NCBI RefSeq assembly: GCF_001006325.2
Contig: NZ_LBIA02000001.1
Coordinates: 2,915,501-2,979,500 of the forward strand
DNA length: 64,000 nt
Direction: 5' to 3'
Source: Afipia massiliensis
GTDB taxonomy: Bacteria > Pseudomonadota > Alphaproteobacteria > Rhizobiales > Xanthobacteraceae
Part shown: positions 27,542 to 36,176 of the stretch, piece after piece
How the letters are laid out: each line of letters begins with the position of its first letter
How positions within the stretch are numbered: the stretch's first letter is position 1
Position numbers and translations under genes: made by a program
The notes under the pieces: generated by a model
The model's input: only the letters and a program-made list of their open reading frames with translations
Databases searched by the model: none
What the model was told of the DNA's origin: nothing

Positions 27542-28057
27542 ATGATCGACCGCCGTATCCTGCTCGCATCCGCGATGAGTCTCGCTGCGTTCTCGGCATT
27601 CCGCTGGCTCGGCCTCGGCGGCAACGCCAACGCGGGCGAGAAATCCGCCGCAAAATTCGAGATCGAGAAGACGCCGGAGGAGTGGCGCAAGCAACTGAGC
27701 GCGGCCCAGTATAATGTGCTGCGCGAAGCCGGAACCGAGCGCCCGTATTCAAGCCCGCTGAACAAGGAAAAGCGCAAGGGAACCTTCGCCTGCGCGGGGT
27801 GCGATCTGCCGTTGTTCGCGTCCGAGACGAAGTTTGAAAGCGGCACCGGCTGGCCAAGCTTCTATCAGGCGCTGCCGAACGCCATCGTCGAGAAGTCCGA
27901 TCGCACCATGATGATGGTCCGGACCGAAACCCTGTGCCGGCGCTGTGGCGGCCATCTCGGCCATGTGTTCGACGACGGCCCGAAGCCGACCGGACTGCGC
28001 TACTGCATGAACGGGCTGGCACTGACCTTTAAGCCCGCGGACGGCTCATCGACCTGA
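27542..28057 (+). CDS. msrB: Peptide-methionine (R)-S-oxide reductase with an exported N terminus
   Basis: The 171-residue protein begins MIDRRILLASAMSLAAFSAF, a Tat-like twin-arginine signal, then an MsrB domain. Zinc ligands appear as CAGC and CRRCGG, and the fingerprints ESGTGWPSFYQ, GHLGHVFDDGP and RYCMNGLAL are present; the cysteine of RYC is catalytic. MsrB reduces methionine-R-sulfoxide in proteins. The leader suggests export to the periplasm. ATG at 27542 is preferred over 27500 because it starts the signal directly. Confidence 0.92.
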   Translation: MIDRRILLASAMSLAAFSAFRWLGLGGNANAGEKSAAKFEIEKTPEEWRKQLSAAQYNVLREAGTERPYSSPLNKEKRKGTFACAGCDLPLFASETKFESGTGWPSFYQALPNAIVEKSDRTMMMVRTETLCRRCGGHLGHVFDDGPKPTGLRYCMNGLALTFKPADGSST

Positions 28058-28091
28058 TATCGCGCGGCAATTCTTGCCCGCTAGGCAATTG

Positions 28092-28123
28092 TGCCCCGGT
28101 CATCTGGCCGGGGCATTTCTTTT
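28092..28123 (+). terminator. Rho-independent terminator after msrB
   Basis: TGCCCCGG (28092-28099) pairs with CCGGGGCA (28108-28115), followed by TTTCTTTT. It separates msrB from the flagellar island. Confidence 0.85.
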
Positions 28124-28152
28124 AAGTAGCTGATTTTGCTCGCCTAACACTG

Positions 28153-28168
28153 TTGGCACAGAGCTTGC
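28153..28168 (+). promoter_or_regulatory. Sigma-54 promoter of the flgE operon
   Basis: TTGGCACAGAGCTTGC matches the -24/-12 consensus (TGGCAC, N5, TTGC) with the exact 12-base GG-GC spacing. The predicted start of transcription is near 28180, about 60 bases before flgE. Confidence 0.8.
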
Positions 28169-28241
28169 GATCTCTTCTTCGAATGCGGCCGTGAACGTTG
28201 GGCACCGGTAGGCCGCCCGGATCGAAGTTGGAGATAATGTA

Positions 28242-30065
28242 ATGGGTCTCTTTGGCGCTCTAAACACATCCGTCGCGGGTCTTCGTGCTCAATCCTACGC
28301 GCTGGAAAACATCTCCGGCAACATCGCGAACTCGCAGACGACCGCTTTCAAGCGCATCGATACGAGTTTTCTCGACCTTATTCCCGAGACCGGCAACAAC
28401 AACCAGCTTGCCGGCAGCGTTGCGACCTCATCGCGCGCAACCAATACGGTGCAGGGTGACGTTCAGAAGGCTGCCGTTGCCACCTACATGGCGATCAGCG
28501 GCGACGGCTTCTTCGTGGTTCAGAAGCCGGGCAGCTTCACCGACAACAACCCGATCTTCAACGGCGTCGACAACTATACGCGCCGCGGCGACTTCACCCT
28601 CGACAAGAACGGCTATCTCGTCAACGGCGCCGGTTACTATCTCGAGGGCCTCCCGATTGATCCGACCACAGGCAACGTCACCGGCAGCAACCCGCAGGTT
28701 CTGAAATTCGGCGGCGACTTCCTGCCTGCCCAGCCAACCACCACGGTAACCTACCGCGCCAACCTGGCTGCATATCCGCTGACCACCAAGCACGATAAGT
28801 CCGTTCCGGGTTCGGAACTGATCAACGTCGGTGACTTCACCACTAATCCGAGCACGGTCGGTACGCCGCCGCTGCCTTACCTCGACAACGCCGCCAGCGG
28901 CACACCGGTCAACAGCGCCCTGACCACACCGACCAGAATCAACGGTTCGACCGCGCTGTCGGGCGCGGCGAACACCAACTCGCTGGCCGCAGGTTTCGCG
29001 ATCGGCGACACCATCACCGTGAACGGCCTTACCATCACGTTCACTGACGCATCCACGGCGCTGCCGCCCGGCGTCAATGACGCAACAAATATCCCGATCG
29101 ACAGCACGGTCGATCAGTTGCTCGACAAGATTGACGGGCTGAGCGGCAACGCCGCACTGAGTTCGACGGTCACCGCCGGCGCGGTCTCGCTGCACACCGG
29201 CCTGACGAGCAATCTCACCGTCAGTTCAAGCAACGTGACCGCCTTCGCCGCTCTGGGCTTCTCCGGCCCTGTGGCCGTGAACCGCCTGGGTGGCGGTACG
29301 GCGGGCGCCGGAGTGGTCATCGGCTCCGACGCAGCGACATTCATTTCACAATCGATCGCGGGCGGCGCCACGACCGGCTACGACATTTCCGGCTCGCCGG
29401 TGAGCATCCAGTTCCGCTGGGCCAAGATGGACAGTTCGACGCTCGGACCGGGCCATACCGATAAATGGAACATGTTCTATCAGGTCAATCCGAATGCGAC
29501 GGGCACCGCGACGGCCTGGCAGAATATCGGCACCGATTTCACCTTCAGCGCGAACGGCCAGCTCACGCCGGCGGTTGCCTCGGTTGTCCTCACCACACCG
29601 AACATCAACGGCATCACGCTCGGCGACGTCACCGTCAATTTCGGCGTCAGCGGTCTGACCTCGTTCGCCGACGCCAACGGCAATGCACAGGTCAACGAAA
29701 TTCGCCAGGACGGCTTCCCGGCGGGTTCGCTGCAGACGGTCGCGATCGGCGACAACGGCCGCGTGGTTGGCAGCTATTCGAACGGCCGCAACATCGACCT
29801 CGCGCAGATCACGCTGGCGACGTTCAACGGCGCGAACTTCCTCAAGCGCATCGACGGCGGCGCGTTTGAGGTGACCGACCAGTCCGGCGCCGCGATCTTC
29901 GGAAAGAGCGGTTCGATCACAGGCTCTGCGCTCGAAGGGTCGAACAGCGACATCGCCGACGAGTTCACCAAGCTGATCGTGACGCAGCAGGCCTACTCTG
30001 CGAACACCAAGGTCATCACGACAGCAAACACCATGGCGCAGGATCTGCTGAACGTGCTGCGATAG
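28242..30065 (+). CDS. flgE: Flagellar hook protein FlgE
   Basis: The 607-residue protein has the rod/hook N terminus (MGLFGALNTSVAGLRAQSYALENISGNIANSQT), the hook-specific segment MAISGDGFFVVQKPG and YTRRGDFTLDKNGYLVNGAG, and the conserved C terminus ending DEFTKLIVTQQAYSANTKVITTANTMAQDLLNVLR. It is longer than the enteric 402 residues; the insert is a Thr/Ala-rich outer domain. It polymerises into the hook. It opens a class with flgK and flgL on the same strand and has a sigma-54 promoter. Confidence 0.95.
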   Translation: MGLFGALNTSVAGLRAQSYALENISGNIANSQTTAFKRIDTSFLDLIPETGNNNQLAGSVATSSRATNTVQGDVQKAAVATYMAISGDGFFVVQKPGSFTDNNPIFNGVDNYTRRGDFTLDKNGYLVNGAGYYLEGLPIDPTTGNVTGSNPQVLKFGGDFLPAQPTTTVTYRANLAAYPLTTKHDKSVPGSELINVGDFTTNPSTVGTPPLPYLDNAASGTPVNSALTTPTRINGSTALSGAANTNSLAAGFAIGDTITVNGLTITFTDASTALPPGVNDATNIPIDSTVDQLLDKIDGLSGNAALSSTVTAGAVSLHTGLTSNLTVSSSNVTAFAALGFSGPVAVNRLGGGTAGAGVVIGSDAATFISQSIAGGATTGYDISGSPVSIQFRWAKMDSSTLGPGHTDKWNMFYQVNPNATGTATAWQNIGTDFTFSANGQLTPAVASVVLTTPNINGITLGDVTVNFGVSGLTSFADANGNAQVNEIRQDGFPAGSLQTVAIGDNGRVVGSYSNGRNIDLAQITLATFNGANFLKRIDGGAFEVTDQSGAAIFGKSGSITGSALEGSNSDIADEFTKLIVTQQAYSANTKVITTANTMAQDLLNVLR

Positions 30066-30112
30066 TCGCGAGCGTACCGTCGCGTGATGCGACCTGAGAT
30101 GGGCAGTATGTT

Positions 30113-31996
30113 ATGGGTCTGAGCCAAGCTCTATCAACCGCGATGTCCGGCCTGCGGGCGAACCAGGCAGCGATGTCGCTGGTTTCGTCCAACGTCGCGA
30201 ATGCTGAAACACCGGGTTACGTCCGCAAGACGACCAACCAGGTGCAGATGTCGACCGGCACCGGCGTCCAGACCATCGGCGTCAACCGGACACTCAACGA
30301 ATATATCCAGGCCCAGCTGCGGACCGAAACGTCGGGCGCGTATTATGCGAGCACGCGCGCGAGCTTCCTGAACAATCTGCAAAGCATTTACGGCGATCCA
30401 GGCTCCTCATCGACGCTGGAAGGGAGCTTCAATGCACTGACTTCGGCGCTTCAGGCGCTCTCGACCAGCCCGGACTCCCAGTCGACGCGGATCGGCGTGA
30501 TCAACGCTGCGCAGTCGATGGCGCAGCAGTTGAATGCAACATCGCAGGGTATCCAGGGATTGCGCAATAGCGCCGAGTTGGGGCTGACCAATGCCGTGTC
30601 GGTGGCCAACAACGCATTGACCCAGATCGCCAGCATCAACAGGCAGCTGCAGGGCAACCCCGGGCAAGATGCGTCGACTGCCGCGATGCTCGACCAGCGC
30701 GATCAGTACATCACGCAGCTATCGCAACTGATGGACGTGCGTGTCGTGCCGGGGAACGGCGATCAGGTTTCCGTCTACACGATGTCGGGCGTACAGCTCG
30801 TCGGCGGCTCCGACGCGGCGCAATTGTCGTTCAATGCTCAAGGCACAGTGACGCCGAATACGCAATGGAATGCCGATCCAGCCAAGAGCTCGCTCGGCTC
30901 GATTTCCATCAGCTACGCGAACGGCGGAAGCATTGATCTGATCTCGAGCGGTTCGATTCGCTCGGGGGCGATCGCGGCCTATCTCGAACTGCGCGACAAG
31001 TCGCTGGTGCAGGCGCAGGCACAGGTCGATCAGCTCGCCGCGGCGATGGCCAGCGCGCTGTCCGACAGGACGACAAGCGGTACGGCATATCCGCCGGCGA
31101 CGCCCGCTCCACCACCCGGCACGCCAGCCGGTTTCGATCTCGACTTGTCAGGCCTTCAGTCCGGCAATGTCGTGAATTTCACCTACACAGATACGATCAC
31201 CAACACCCAGCACAGCATCTCTATCATCCGTGTTGACGATCCGAGCGTGCTGCCGCTGAAAGACAATGCAACGATCGATCCGAAGGACAAGGTGCTCGGC
31301 GTCGATTTTTCCGGCGGCATGGCGTCGGTCCTGACGCAGCTCAATGCGGCGTTCGGAAGTGCGGGCGTTCAATTCTCGAATCCGTCGGGATCGACGCTGC
31401 GCGTGCTCGACGACGGCGCGGGCGGTATGGCTGACATCAATGCGGCGTCGGTGACGAAGACGGCGACCTCACTGAGTGGCGGCGGACCGGAGCTGCCGTT
31501 GTTCACCGATGGCGGACATGTCTATTCCGGTACGATCACCGCAACGGGCTCGCAGCAGACGGGTCTTGCCGGACGTATCACCGTCAACTCGGGATTGCTG
31601 GCCGATCCATCGCGCCTCGTCGTCTACGGTCCGGGAACACCTGCTGGCGACACCACGCGTTCGGATTACATTCTGTCGCAATTGAAGTCGGGCAGCTTCA
31701 GTTACTCGGCCTCGACCGGCGTCGGATCGAACGCTACGCCCTACAAGGGCACGCTGCTCGGTTTCACGCAACAGTTCACGAGTTTGCAGGGCAATGTTGC
31801 GGCATCGGCGCAACTGCTCTCCGACGGTCAGGACGTCGTGCTCAACACGTTGCAGAAGAAAATGGATTCGGTGTCGGGCGTCGATATCGACGAGGAAATG
31901 GCCAACCTGCTGGCGTTGCAGAATGCCTACTCGGCGAACGCGCGGGTGATGTCCACCATCAACACGATGTTCCAGTCATTGATGCAGGTAATATGA
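30113..31996 (+). CDS. flgK: Flagellar hook-associated protein FlgK (HAP1)
   Basis: The 627-residue protein has the hook-family N terminus (MGLSQALSTAMSGLRANQAAMSLVSSNVANAETPGYVRKT) and the C-terminal ANLLALQNAYSANARVMSTINTMFQSLMQVI. It joins hook and filament. It follows flgE by 47 bases and precedes flgL by seven, so the three are probably co-transcribed. The central domain is variable, as usual. Confidence 0.94.
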   Translation: MGLSQALSTAMSGLRANQAAMSLVSSNVANAETPGYVRKTTNQVQMSTGTGVQTIGVNRTLNEYIQAQLRTETSGAYYASTRASFLNNLQSIYGDPGSSSTLEGSFNALTSALQALSTSPDSQSTRIGVINAAQSMAQQLNATSQGIQGLRNSAELGLTNAVSVANNALTQIASINRQLQGNPGQDASTAAMLDQRDQYITQLSQLMDVRVVPGNGDQVSVYTMSGVQLVGGSDAAQLSFNAQGTVTPNTQWNADPAKSSLGSISISYANGGSIDLISSGSIRSGAIAAYLELRDKSLVQAQAQVDQLAAAMASALSDRTTSGTAYPPATPAPPPGTPAGFDLDLSGLQSGNVVNFTYTDTITNTQHSISIIRVDDPSVLPLKDNATIDPKDKVLGVDFSGGMASVLTQLNAAFGSAGVQFSNPSGSTLRVLDDGAGGMADINAASVTKTATSLSGGGPELPLFTDGGHVYSGTITATGSQQTGLAGRITVNSGLLADPSRLVVYGPGTPAGDTTRSDYILSQLKSGSFSYSASTGVGSNATPYKGTLLGFTQQFTSLQGNVAASAQLLSDGQDVVLNTLQKKMDSVSGVDIDEEMANLLALQNAYSANARVMSTINTMFQSLMQVI

Positions 31997-32003
31997 GGGT
32001 CGC

Positions 32004-33515
32004 ATGACTATCGAGGGCGTTAGCGGCCGGACATCCTATCTCGGCTCGGCGATCATCAATCTCAAGGGCCAGCTCGATACCCTGACGCAGCAGCTTGCGT
32101 CCGGAAAGAAGTCGATCACCTATGCAGGTCTCGGCGTCGATGCGGGTGTGGCGACGGGCTTGCGCTCGCAGATTTCCGGCATCGCCAGCTTTTCGAACAC
32201 CGCAACGGTGCTCAATACGCGCATCAACATTGCAAACCTGTCGCTGGAAGGCATCAGCAGCGCGAGCAGTCAGGTCAAGGCAGCTGCGGCCGGCGCCACA
32301 CTGACGCTGGACAATGCCGGCAAGACCGCCGGTCAGAAAACCGCGATGGCGGCGTTCACGCAGGCGATTGCGCTGCTCAATACCGAAGTCGGCGGCCGCT
32401 ATCTTTTCTCCGGCCGCGCCACCGACACGCCGGCAACGCAACCCGCCGATGTCATCCTCAAGGGCAGCGGGACTCAGGCCGGATTGAATCAACTGATCGA
32501 CGAGCGCGGTCAGGCCGACGGCACCACGGGATTGGGCCGCCTCGTGATTACGTCGCCGTCGCCGACATCGGTGACCATCGGCGAAGATTTCGCCGGCTCG
32601 CCGTTCGGGCTGAAGCTGAGCGCCATCACGTCGACGTTGACCGGCGCGACGGTCACCGGTCCCGCGCCTCCGGCGGCGCCTCCCGGCGCGCCGTCCGAAA
32701 TGTCCGTTGATCTCGGCGCGACCAATCCGGCCGATGGCGAGAAGGTCAGGTTTACATTCACTCTTCCCGACGGAACGTCGGAGACGATCGAACTTATGGC
32801 CTCGACGACGACTCCGACACCAGTGGGCAGCTTCGCGATCGGTGCGGATTCGACCGCCACAGCGGCCAACCTCAATGCGGCGCTCAACACGGCAGTCGGC
32901 ACGCTGGCAAATACGTCACTGGTGGCCGCGTCAGCGATCACGGCATCGGACAATTTCTTCAGTTCGTCGCCGCCGTTGCGTGTCGGTGGTCCTCCGTTCA
33001 ATACCGCGACGGCGCTCGTGAACGGCACGCCGGCCAACACCGTTTCCTGGTATATCGGTGAAAGCGGTACCGATCCGGCGCGCGGAACCGCAGTGGCAGG
33101 TGTCGATCAGTCGATCAGCGTTCAGTATGGCGCGCGCGCCAATGAACATGCGTTCGTCGCAGCGCTGAAGAACATCGCGGTCTATGCCGCGGTGACGACG
33201 AATGCGAGCAACCCGAACGCGAACGGACAATTGACTGCGCTGAACTCGCGTATCGTCGATAATCTCGCTGTGCATCCGGGGACGCAGTCGATTCAGGATA
33301 TTCAGGCGGATTTCGCCGGTGCGCAGGCGGCGATCAAGACGGCGAAGGACAGGCAGATCCAGACGGGAGCGGTCGCCCAGTCGATGCTGGACTCGATCCA
33401 GGGCATCAACGACAACGAAGTTGCCGCCAAGATCCTCGCCTTCCAGACCGCCCTGCAGGCGTCGTATCAGACGACTGCATCGCTCTATCAAATGAGCCTG
33501 GTGAAGTTCCTGTAG
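32004..33515 (+). CDS. flgL: Flagellar hook-filament junction protein FlgL
   Basis: The 503-residue protein has flagellin-like helices at both ends: near the N terminus LDTLTQQLASGKKSITYAGL and GRYLFSGRATDTPA, and at the C terminus AKILAFQTALQASYQTTASL. The GRYLFSGR motif is diagnostic of FlgL. It sits between FlgK and the filament. It is longer than enteric FlgL (about 317 residues) through a Thr/Ala-rich central insert. Confidence 0.92.
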   Translation: MTIEGVSGRTSYLGSAIINLKGQLDTLTQQLASGKKSITYAGLGVDAGVATGLRSQISGIASFSNTATVLNTRINIANLSLEGISSASSQVKAAAAGATLTLDNAGKTAGQKTAMAAFTQAIALLNTEVGGRYLFSGRATDTPATQPADVILKGSGTQAGLNQLIDERGQADGTTGLGRLVITSPSPTSVTIGEDFAGSPFGLKLSAITSTLTGATVTGPAPPAAPPGAPSEMSVDLGATNPADGEKVRFTFTLPDGTSETIELMASTTTPTPVGSFAIGADSTATAANLNAALNTAVGTLANTSLVAASAITASDNFFSSSPPLRVGGPPFNTATALVNGTPANTVSWYIGESGTDPARGTAVAGVDQSISVQYGARANEHAFVAALKNIAVYAAVTTNASNPNANGQLTALNSRIVDNLAVHPGTQSIQDIQADFAGAQAAIKTAKDRQIQTGAVAQSMLDSIQGINDNEVAAKILAFQTALQASYQTTASLYQMSLVKFL

Positions 33516-33590
33516 GACCGGCAGGTATCTTCACGCCGGCGGGCGATCGTCTCGCGATTATCCCCGAGAACGAAAACCCATCCGACAACG

Positions 33591-33614
33591 AAAAAGGCCT
33601 CCTTCTGGAGGCCT
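33591..33614 (-). terminator. Terminator between flgL and flbT
   Basis: AGGCCTCC (33595-33602) pairs with GGAGGCCT (33607-33614). The five A on the left become a T tail on the minus strand, so it best serves flbT, though it may also act on flgL. Confidence 0.7.
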
Positions 33615-33640
33615 GTTCGTATGCAGGTCTGCGTGTGGTG

Positions 33641-34075
33641 TCAGGCGGCGCTGCTGAAGCCGGCTTCGATCGTTCCCGCATTCTGGCCACGGGCCTGATC
33701 GATCAGCCGCTTCTCGTAAGCGATCAGCTTCTTGGATTCTTTCAATGCTCTATAGTAGTCGCCGCTTAAGATGTAGTTATTGATTTCCTCAACCATGCTG
33801 GCAGCGCTTGGCACTGCGCTCAGGAAATCGCGCATCACGTCGAAATACACCGCGTGGTGTTCCTGCGGGTCGTGCGAAATATACATCAGCTGGACCGCCA
33901 GATAGATCAGCTTGGCCGGCGTGTCGGCATTGTCCGGTGTCAGGATATCTTTCTCTCGCAAGACCGGCAGCCTCTCTCCTTCGATCAGGAATTTTGCGCG
34001 CTGATCGGTATTTGTGATGACGCACGAGCCGACAATAATCTTCTCGTGCGGCTTGAGTTCGACCTTCAAAGCCAT
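33641..34075 (-). CDS. flbT: FlbT flagellin post-transcriptional regulator, copy 1
   Basis: The 144-residue protein matches FlbT: MALKVELKPHEKIIVGSCVITN, then LREKDILTPDNADTPAKLIYLAVQLMY. In Caulobacter FlbT binds the flagellin mRNA leader and controls its stability. ATG at 34075 starts the conserved domain; a longer frame would add an unrelated leader. The Ala/Ser-rich tail (ARGQNAGTIEAGFSSAA) is absent from copy 2. It is divergent from the first flagellin gene. Confidence 0.93.
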   Translation of the reverse strand: MALKVELKPHEKIIVGSCVITNTDQRAKFLIEGERLPVLREKDILTPDNADTPAKLIYLAVQLMYISHDPQEHHAVYFDVMRDFLSAVPSAASMVEEINNYILSGDYYRALKESKKLIAYEKRLIDQARGQNAGTIEAGFSSAA

Positions 34076-34146
34076 GGCGGTTCTCCCGTGCGCGCCGGTT
34101 TCAATCGGATCCGGCAAGTGGGGCGATCCTTTCGCTTTATGGTTAA

Positions 34147-34162
34147 CGCGAGGTAAACGCCG
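34147..34162 (-). promoter_or_regulatory. Possible sigma-54 promoter of flbT
   Basis: On the minus strand the sequence reads CGGCGTTTACCTCGCG, with the correct GG-12-GC spacing but a weak -24 element. The start of flbT is about 70 bases away. It is much weaker than the sites before flgE, flgI and flgF. Confidence 0.3.
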
Positions 34163-34373
34163 ACCTCGCTCCACAGCGATCGGTTTTAAGAAATACCCTT
34201 GTCAGATCAGCACAATCGTGAATTGCCGCGCGGCATCCGCCGCGCCGTGATCCGGACACTTGGACCGGTCCGGTTCATATCTTTTTAGATTGTTGCTTCC
34301 AATGTGGGTCGGCTCGCTGATCGAAATCGGCGACACGCTTGTACACGTTGCGTAACACCAGAAAGGTAGTTCC

Positions 34374-35936
34374 ATGTCCGGTATCGTTCTCTCGTCGTCG
34401 GTTCGTCAGAACCTGCTCTCGCTCCAGTCGACCGCTGATCTTCTGTCCACCACCCAGACCCGCCTTGCCACCGGCAAGAAGGTCAACACCGCTCTCGACA
34501 ATCCGACCAACTTCTTCACTGCCGCCGGCCTCGATGCCCGCGCCAGCGACATCAACAACCTCCTCGACGGCATCGGCAACGGCGTGCAGGTCATTCAGGC
34601 CGCCAACACCGGCATCTCCTCGCTGCAGAAGCTGGTCGATACCGCGAAGTCGATCGCCAACCAGGCGCTGCAGACCCCCGTCGGTTACACCAAGTCGTCC
34701 GTGACGTCGCTTGCGACCACCGGCGCGACCGCTTCCAACCTGCTCGGCAATCCCGATACGGCCGCTACAAGGTCTGGCACCGTAGTTGCCACCCTCGCGA
34801 CCGGTTCGGACTTGAGCGCTGCGGCCGGCGGCGGTTTTGCCAACGGCGATACGCTCATCGTCAACGGAAAGACGATCACGTTCGCCACGGGTGGTGTTGG
34901 TGCAGCCGCATCGACGACCGACGCAACAACTGGAAACGTCACCATCAACCTGGCCAATGGTGCCGGTCCGGCCAATACAACGACGGCGACGCTGAAGTCC
35001 GCCATCGAAGGCATCGTCGGCGCCGGCAGCACGTTCACCATCGCTGCGAACGTTGCTACGATTACCGCCGGTAACACGACCGACAGCATCGTCCTTGGCG
35101 GTAGCGCGCTGAGCAAGCTCGGCCTCACCGCCGGCACCACGGCACCGACCTCCACGGTGACGGGCAAGACGCTGACCATCGGCGCAACCGGCGGCGGCAC
35201 TGCAACCAACATCACCTTCGGTACGGGGACTGGTCAGGTTTCGACCCTGAACCAGCTCAATGCGGCTCTGTCGGCGAACAACCTGCAGGCGTCGATTGAC
35301 ACCACTGGCAAGATCTCCATCACCACCTCCAACGATGCCGCGTCAGCGAACATCGGAACCATCGGCGGCACGGCGGCGGCGTTTGCCGGTGCGACAGCCG
35401 CTGCGGCGGTTGCGGATCCGAACTCGCAGGCGACTCGTACCAGCCTGGTGAACCAGTACAACAACGTTATCGACCAGATCCGCACGACGGCTCAGGATGC
35501 GTCCTTCAACGGCGTCAACCTGCTGAACGGCGACCAGCTCAAGCTGGTGTTCAACGAAACCGGCAAGTCGACCCTGAGCATCACCGGCGTCAACTTCAAC
35601 CCGGCGGGCCTCGGTCTTGGTTCGCTGTCCGTTGGCACCGACTTCGTCGATAACGCGGCGACCAACAAGGTTCTGGCGTCTCTGAACACCGCCAGCACCA
35701 CGCTGCGTTCGCAGGCATCGGCTTTGGGTTCGAACCTGTCGATCGTGCAGACCCGTCAGGACTTCTCGAAGAGCCTGATCAACGTGCTGCAGACCGGCTC
35801 GTCCAACCTGACGCTGGCCGACACCAACGAGGAAGCGGCGAACAGCCAGGCGCTGTCGACCCGCCAGTCGATCGCGGTGTCCGCGCTGTCGCTCGCCAAC
35901 CAGTCGCAGCAGAGCGTTCTTCAGCTCCTGCGCTGA
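34374..35936 (+). CDS. Flagellin, paralogue 1
   Basis: The 520-residue flagellin has the conserved N-terminal region (SVRQNLLSLQSTADLLSTTQ, LATGKKVNTALDNPTNFFTA) and C-terminal helix (EEAANSQALSTRQSIAVSAL, LLR end). The variable middle contains flagellin IN-type strands such as FANGDTLIVNGKTITF. It forms the filament outside the cell. The leader AGAAAGG precedes the ATG. A close paralogue follows downstream with its own promoter region. Confidence 0.94.
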   Translation: MSGIVLSSSVRQNLLSLQSTADLLSTTQTRLATGKKVNTALDNPTNFFTAAGLDARASDINNLLDGIGNGVQVIQAANTGISSLQKLVDTAKSIANQALQTPVGYTKSSVTSLATTGATASNLLGNPDTAATRSGTVVATLATGSDLSAAAGGGFANGDTLIVNGKTITFATGGVGAAASTTDATTGNVTINLANGAGPANTTTATLKSAIEGIVGAGSTFTIAANVATITAGNTTDSIVLGGSALSKLGLTAGTTAPTSTVTGKTLTIGATGGGTATNITFGTGTGQVSTLNQLNAALSANNLQASIDTTGKISITTSNDAASANIGTIGGTAAAFAGATAAAAVADPNSQATRTSLVNQYNNVIDQIRTTAQDASFNGVNLLNGDQLKLVFNETGKSTLSITGVNFNPAGLGLGSLSVGTDFVDNAATNKVLASLNTASTTLRSQASALGSNLSIVQTRQDFSKSLINVLQTGSSNLTLADTNEEAANSQALSTRQSIAVSALSLANQSQQSVLQLLR

Positions 35937-35962
35937 TCTGGACTATACCGAACAAGCATCAG

Positions 35963-35991
35963 GCGGCGGGGGAAACCCCGCCGCTTTTTTT
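35963..35991 (+). terminator. Rho-independent terminator after flagellin 1
   Basis: GCGGCGGGG (35963-35971) pairs with CCCCGCCGC (35976-35984) around a GAAA loop, followed by seven T. Confidence 0.95.
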
Positions 35992-36029
35992 GTCCGTTGT
36001 GCCGCCGGCCGGGCAGGGCGGTTACATCA

Positions 36030-36079
36030 TTAAGGCTTTGTAAAGGACGATATTTAAGCCGCTGTTAACCATAATTTAA
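36030..36079 (+). promoter_or_regulatory. Array of CtrA-like boxes upstream of flagellin 2
   Basis: TTAA tetramers at 36054, 36065 and 36076 are each separated by exactly seven bases, making two overlapping TTAA-N7-TTAA sites that share the middle tetramer. A TTAA at 36030 is followed after seven bases by TAAA. TTAACCAT is included at 36065-36072. The flagellin start is about 100 bases downstream. Confidence 0.6.
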
Positions 36080-36176
36080 ACCGTGCCTCCTAAGAATTGG
36101 GGAAAGACGCCGTTCTCCATGCTGCACCTGCCGATTCGGGTTGTCGGCATTTCGCATACTTAAGGAAGGTACCATC

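Noticed and set aside
34329-34343. CGGCGACACGCTTGT before flagellin 1 as a sigma-54 promoter
   Set aside because: The spacing is right but the -12 box lacks the final C and the -24 box is poor. It is too weak to list as a feature.
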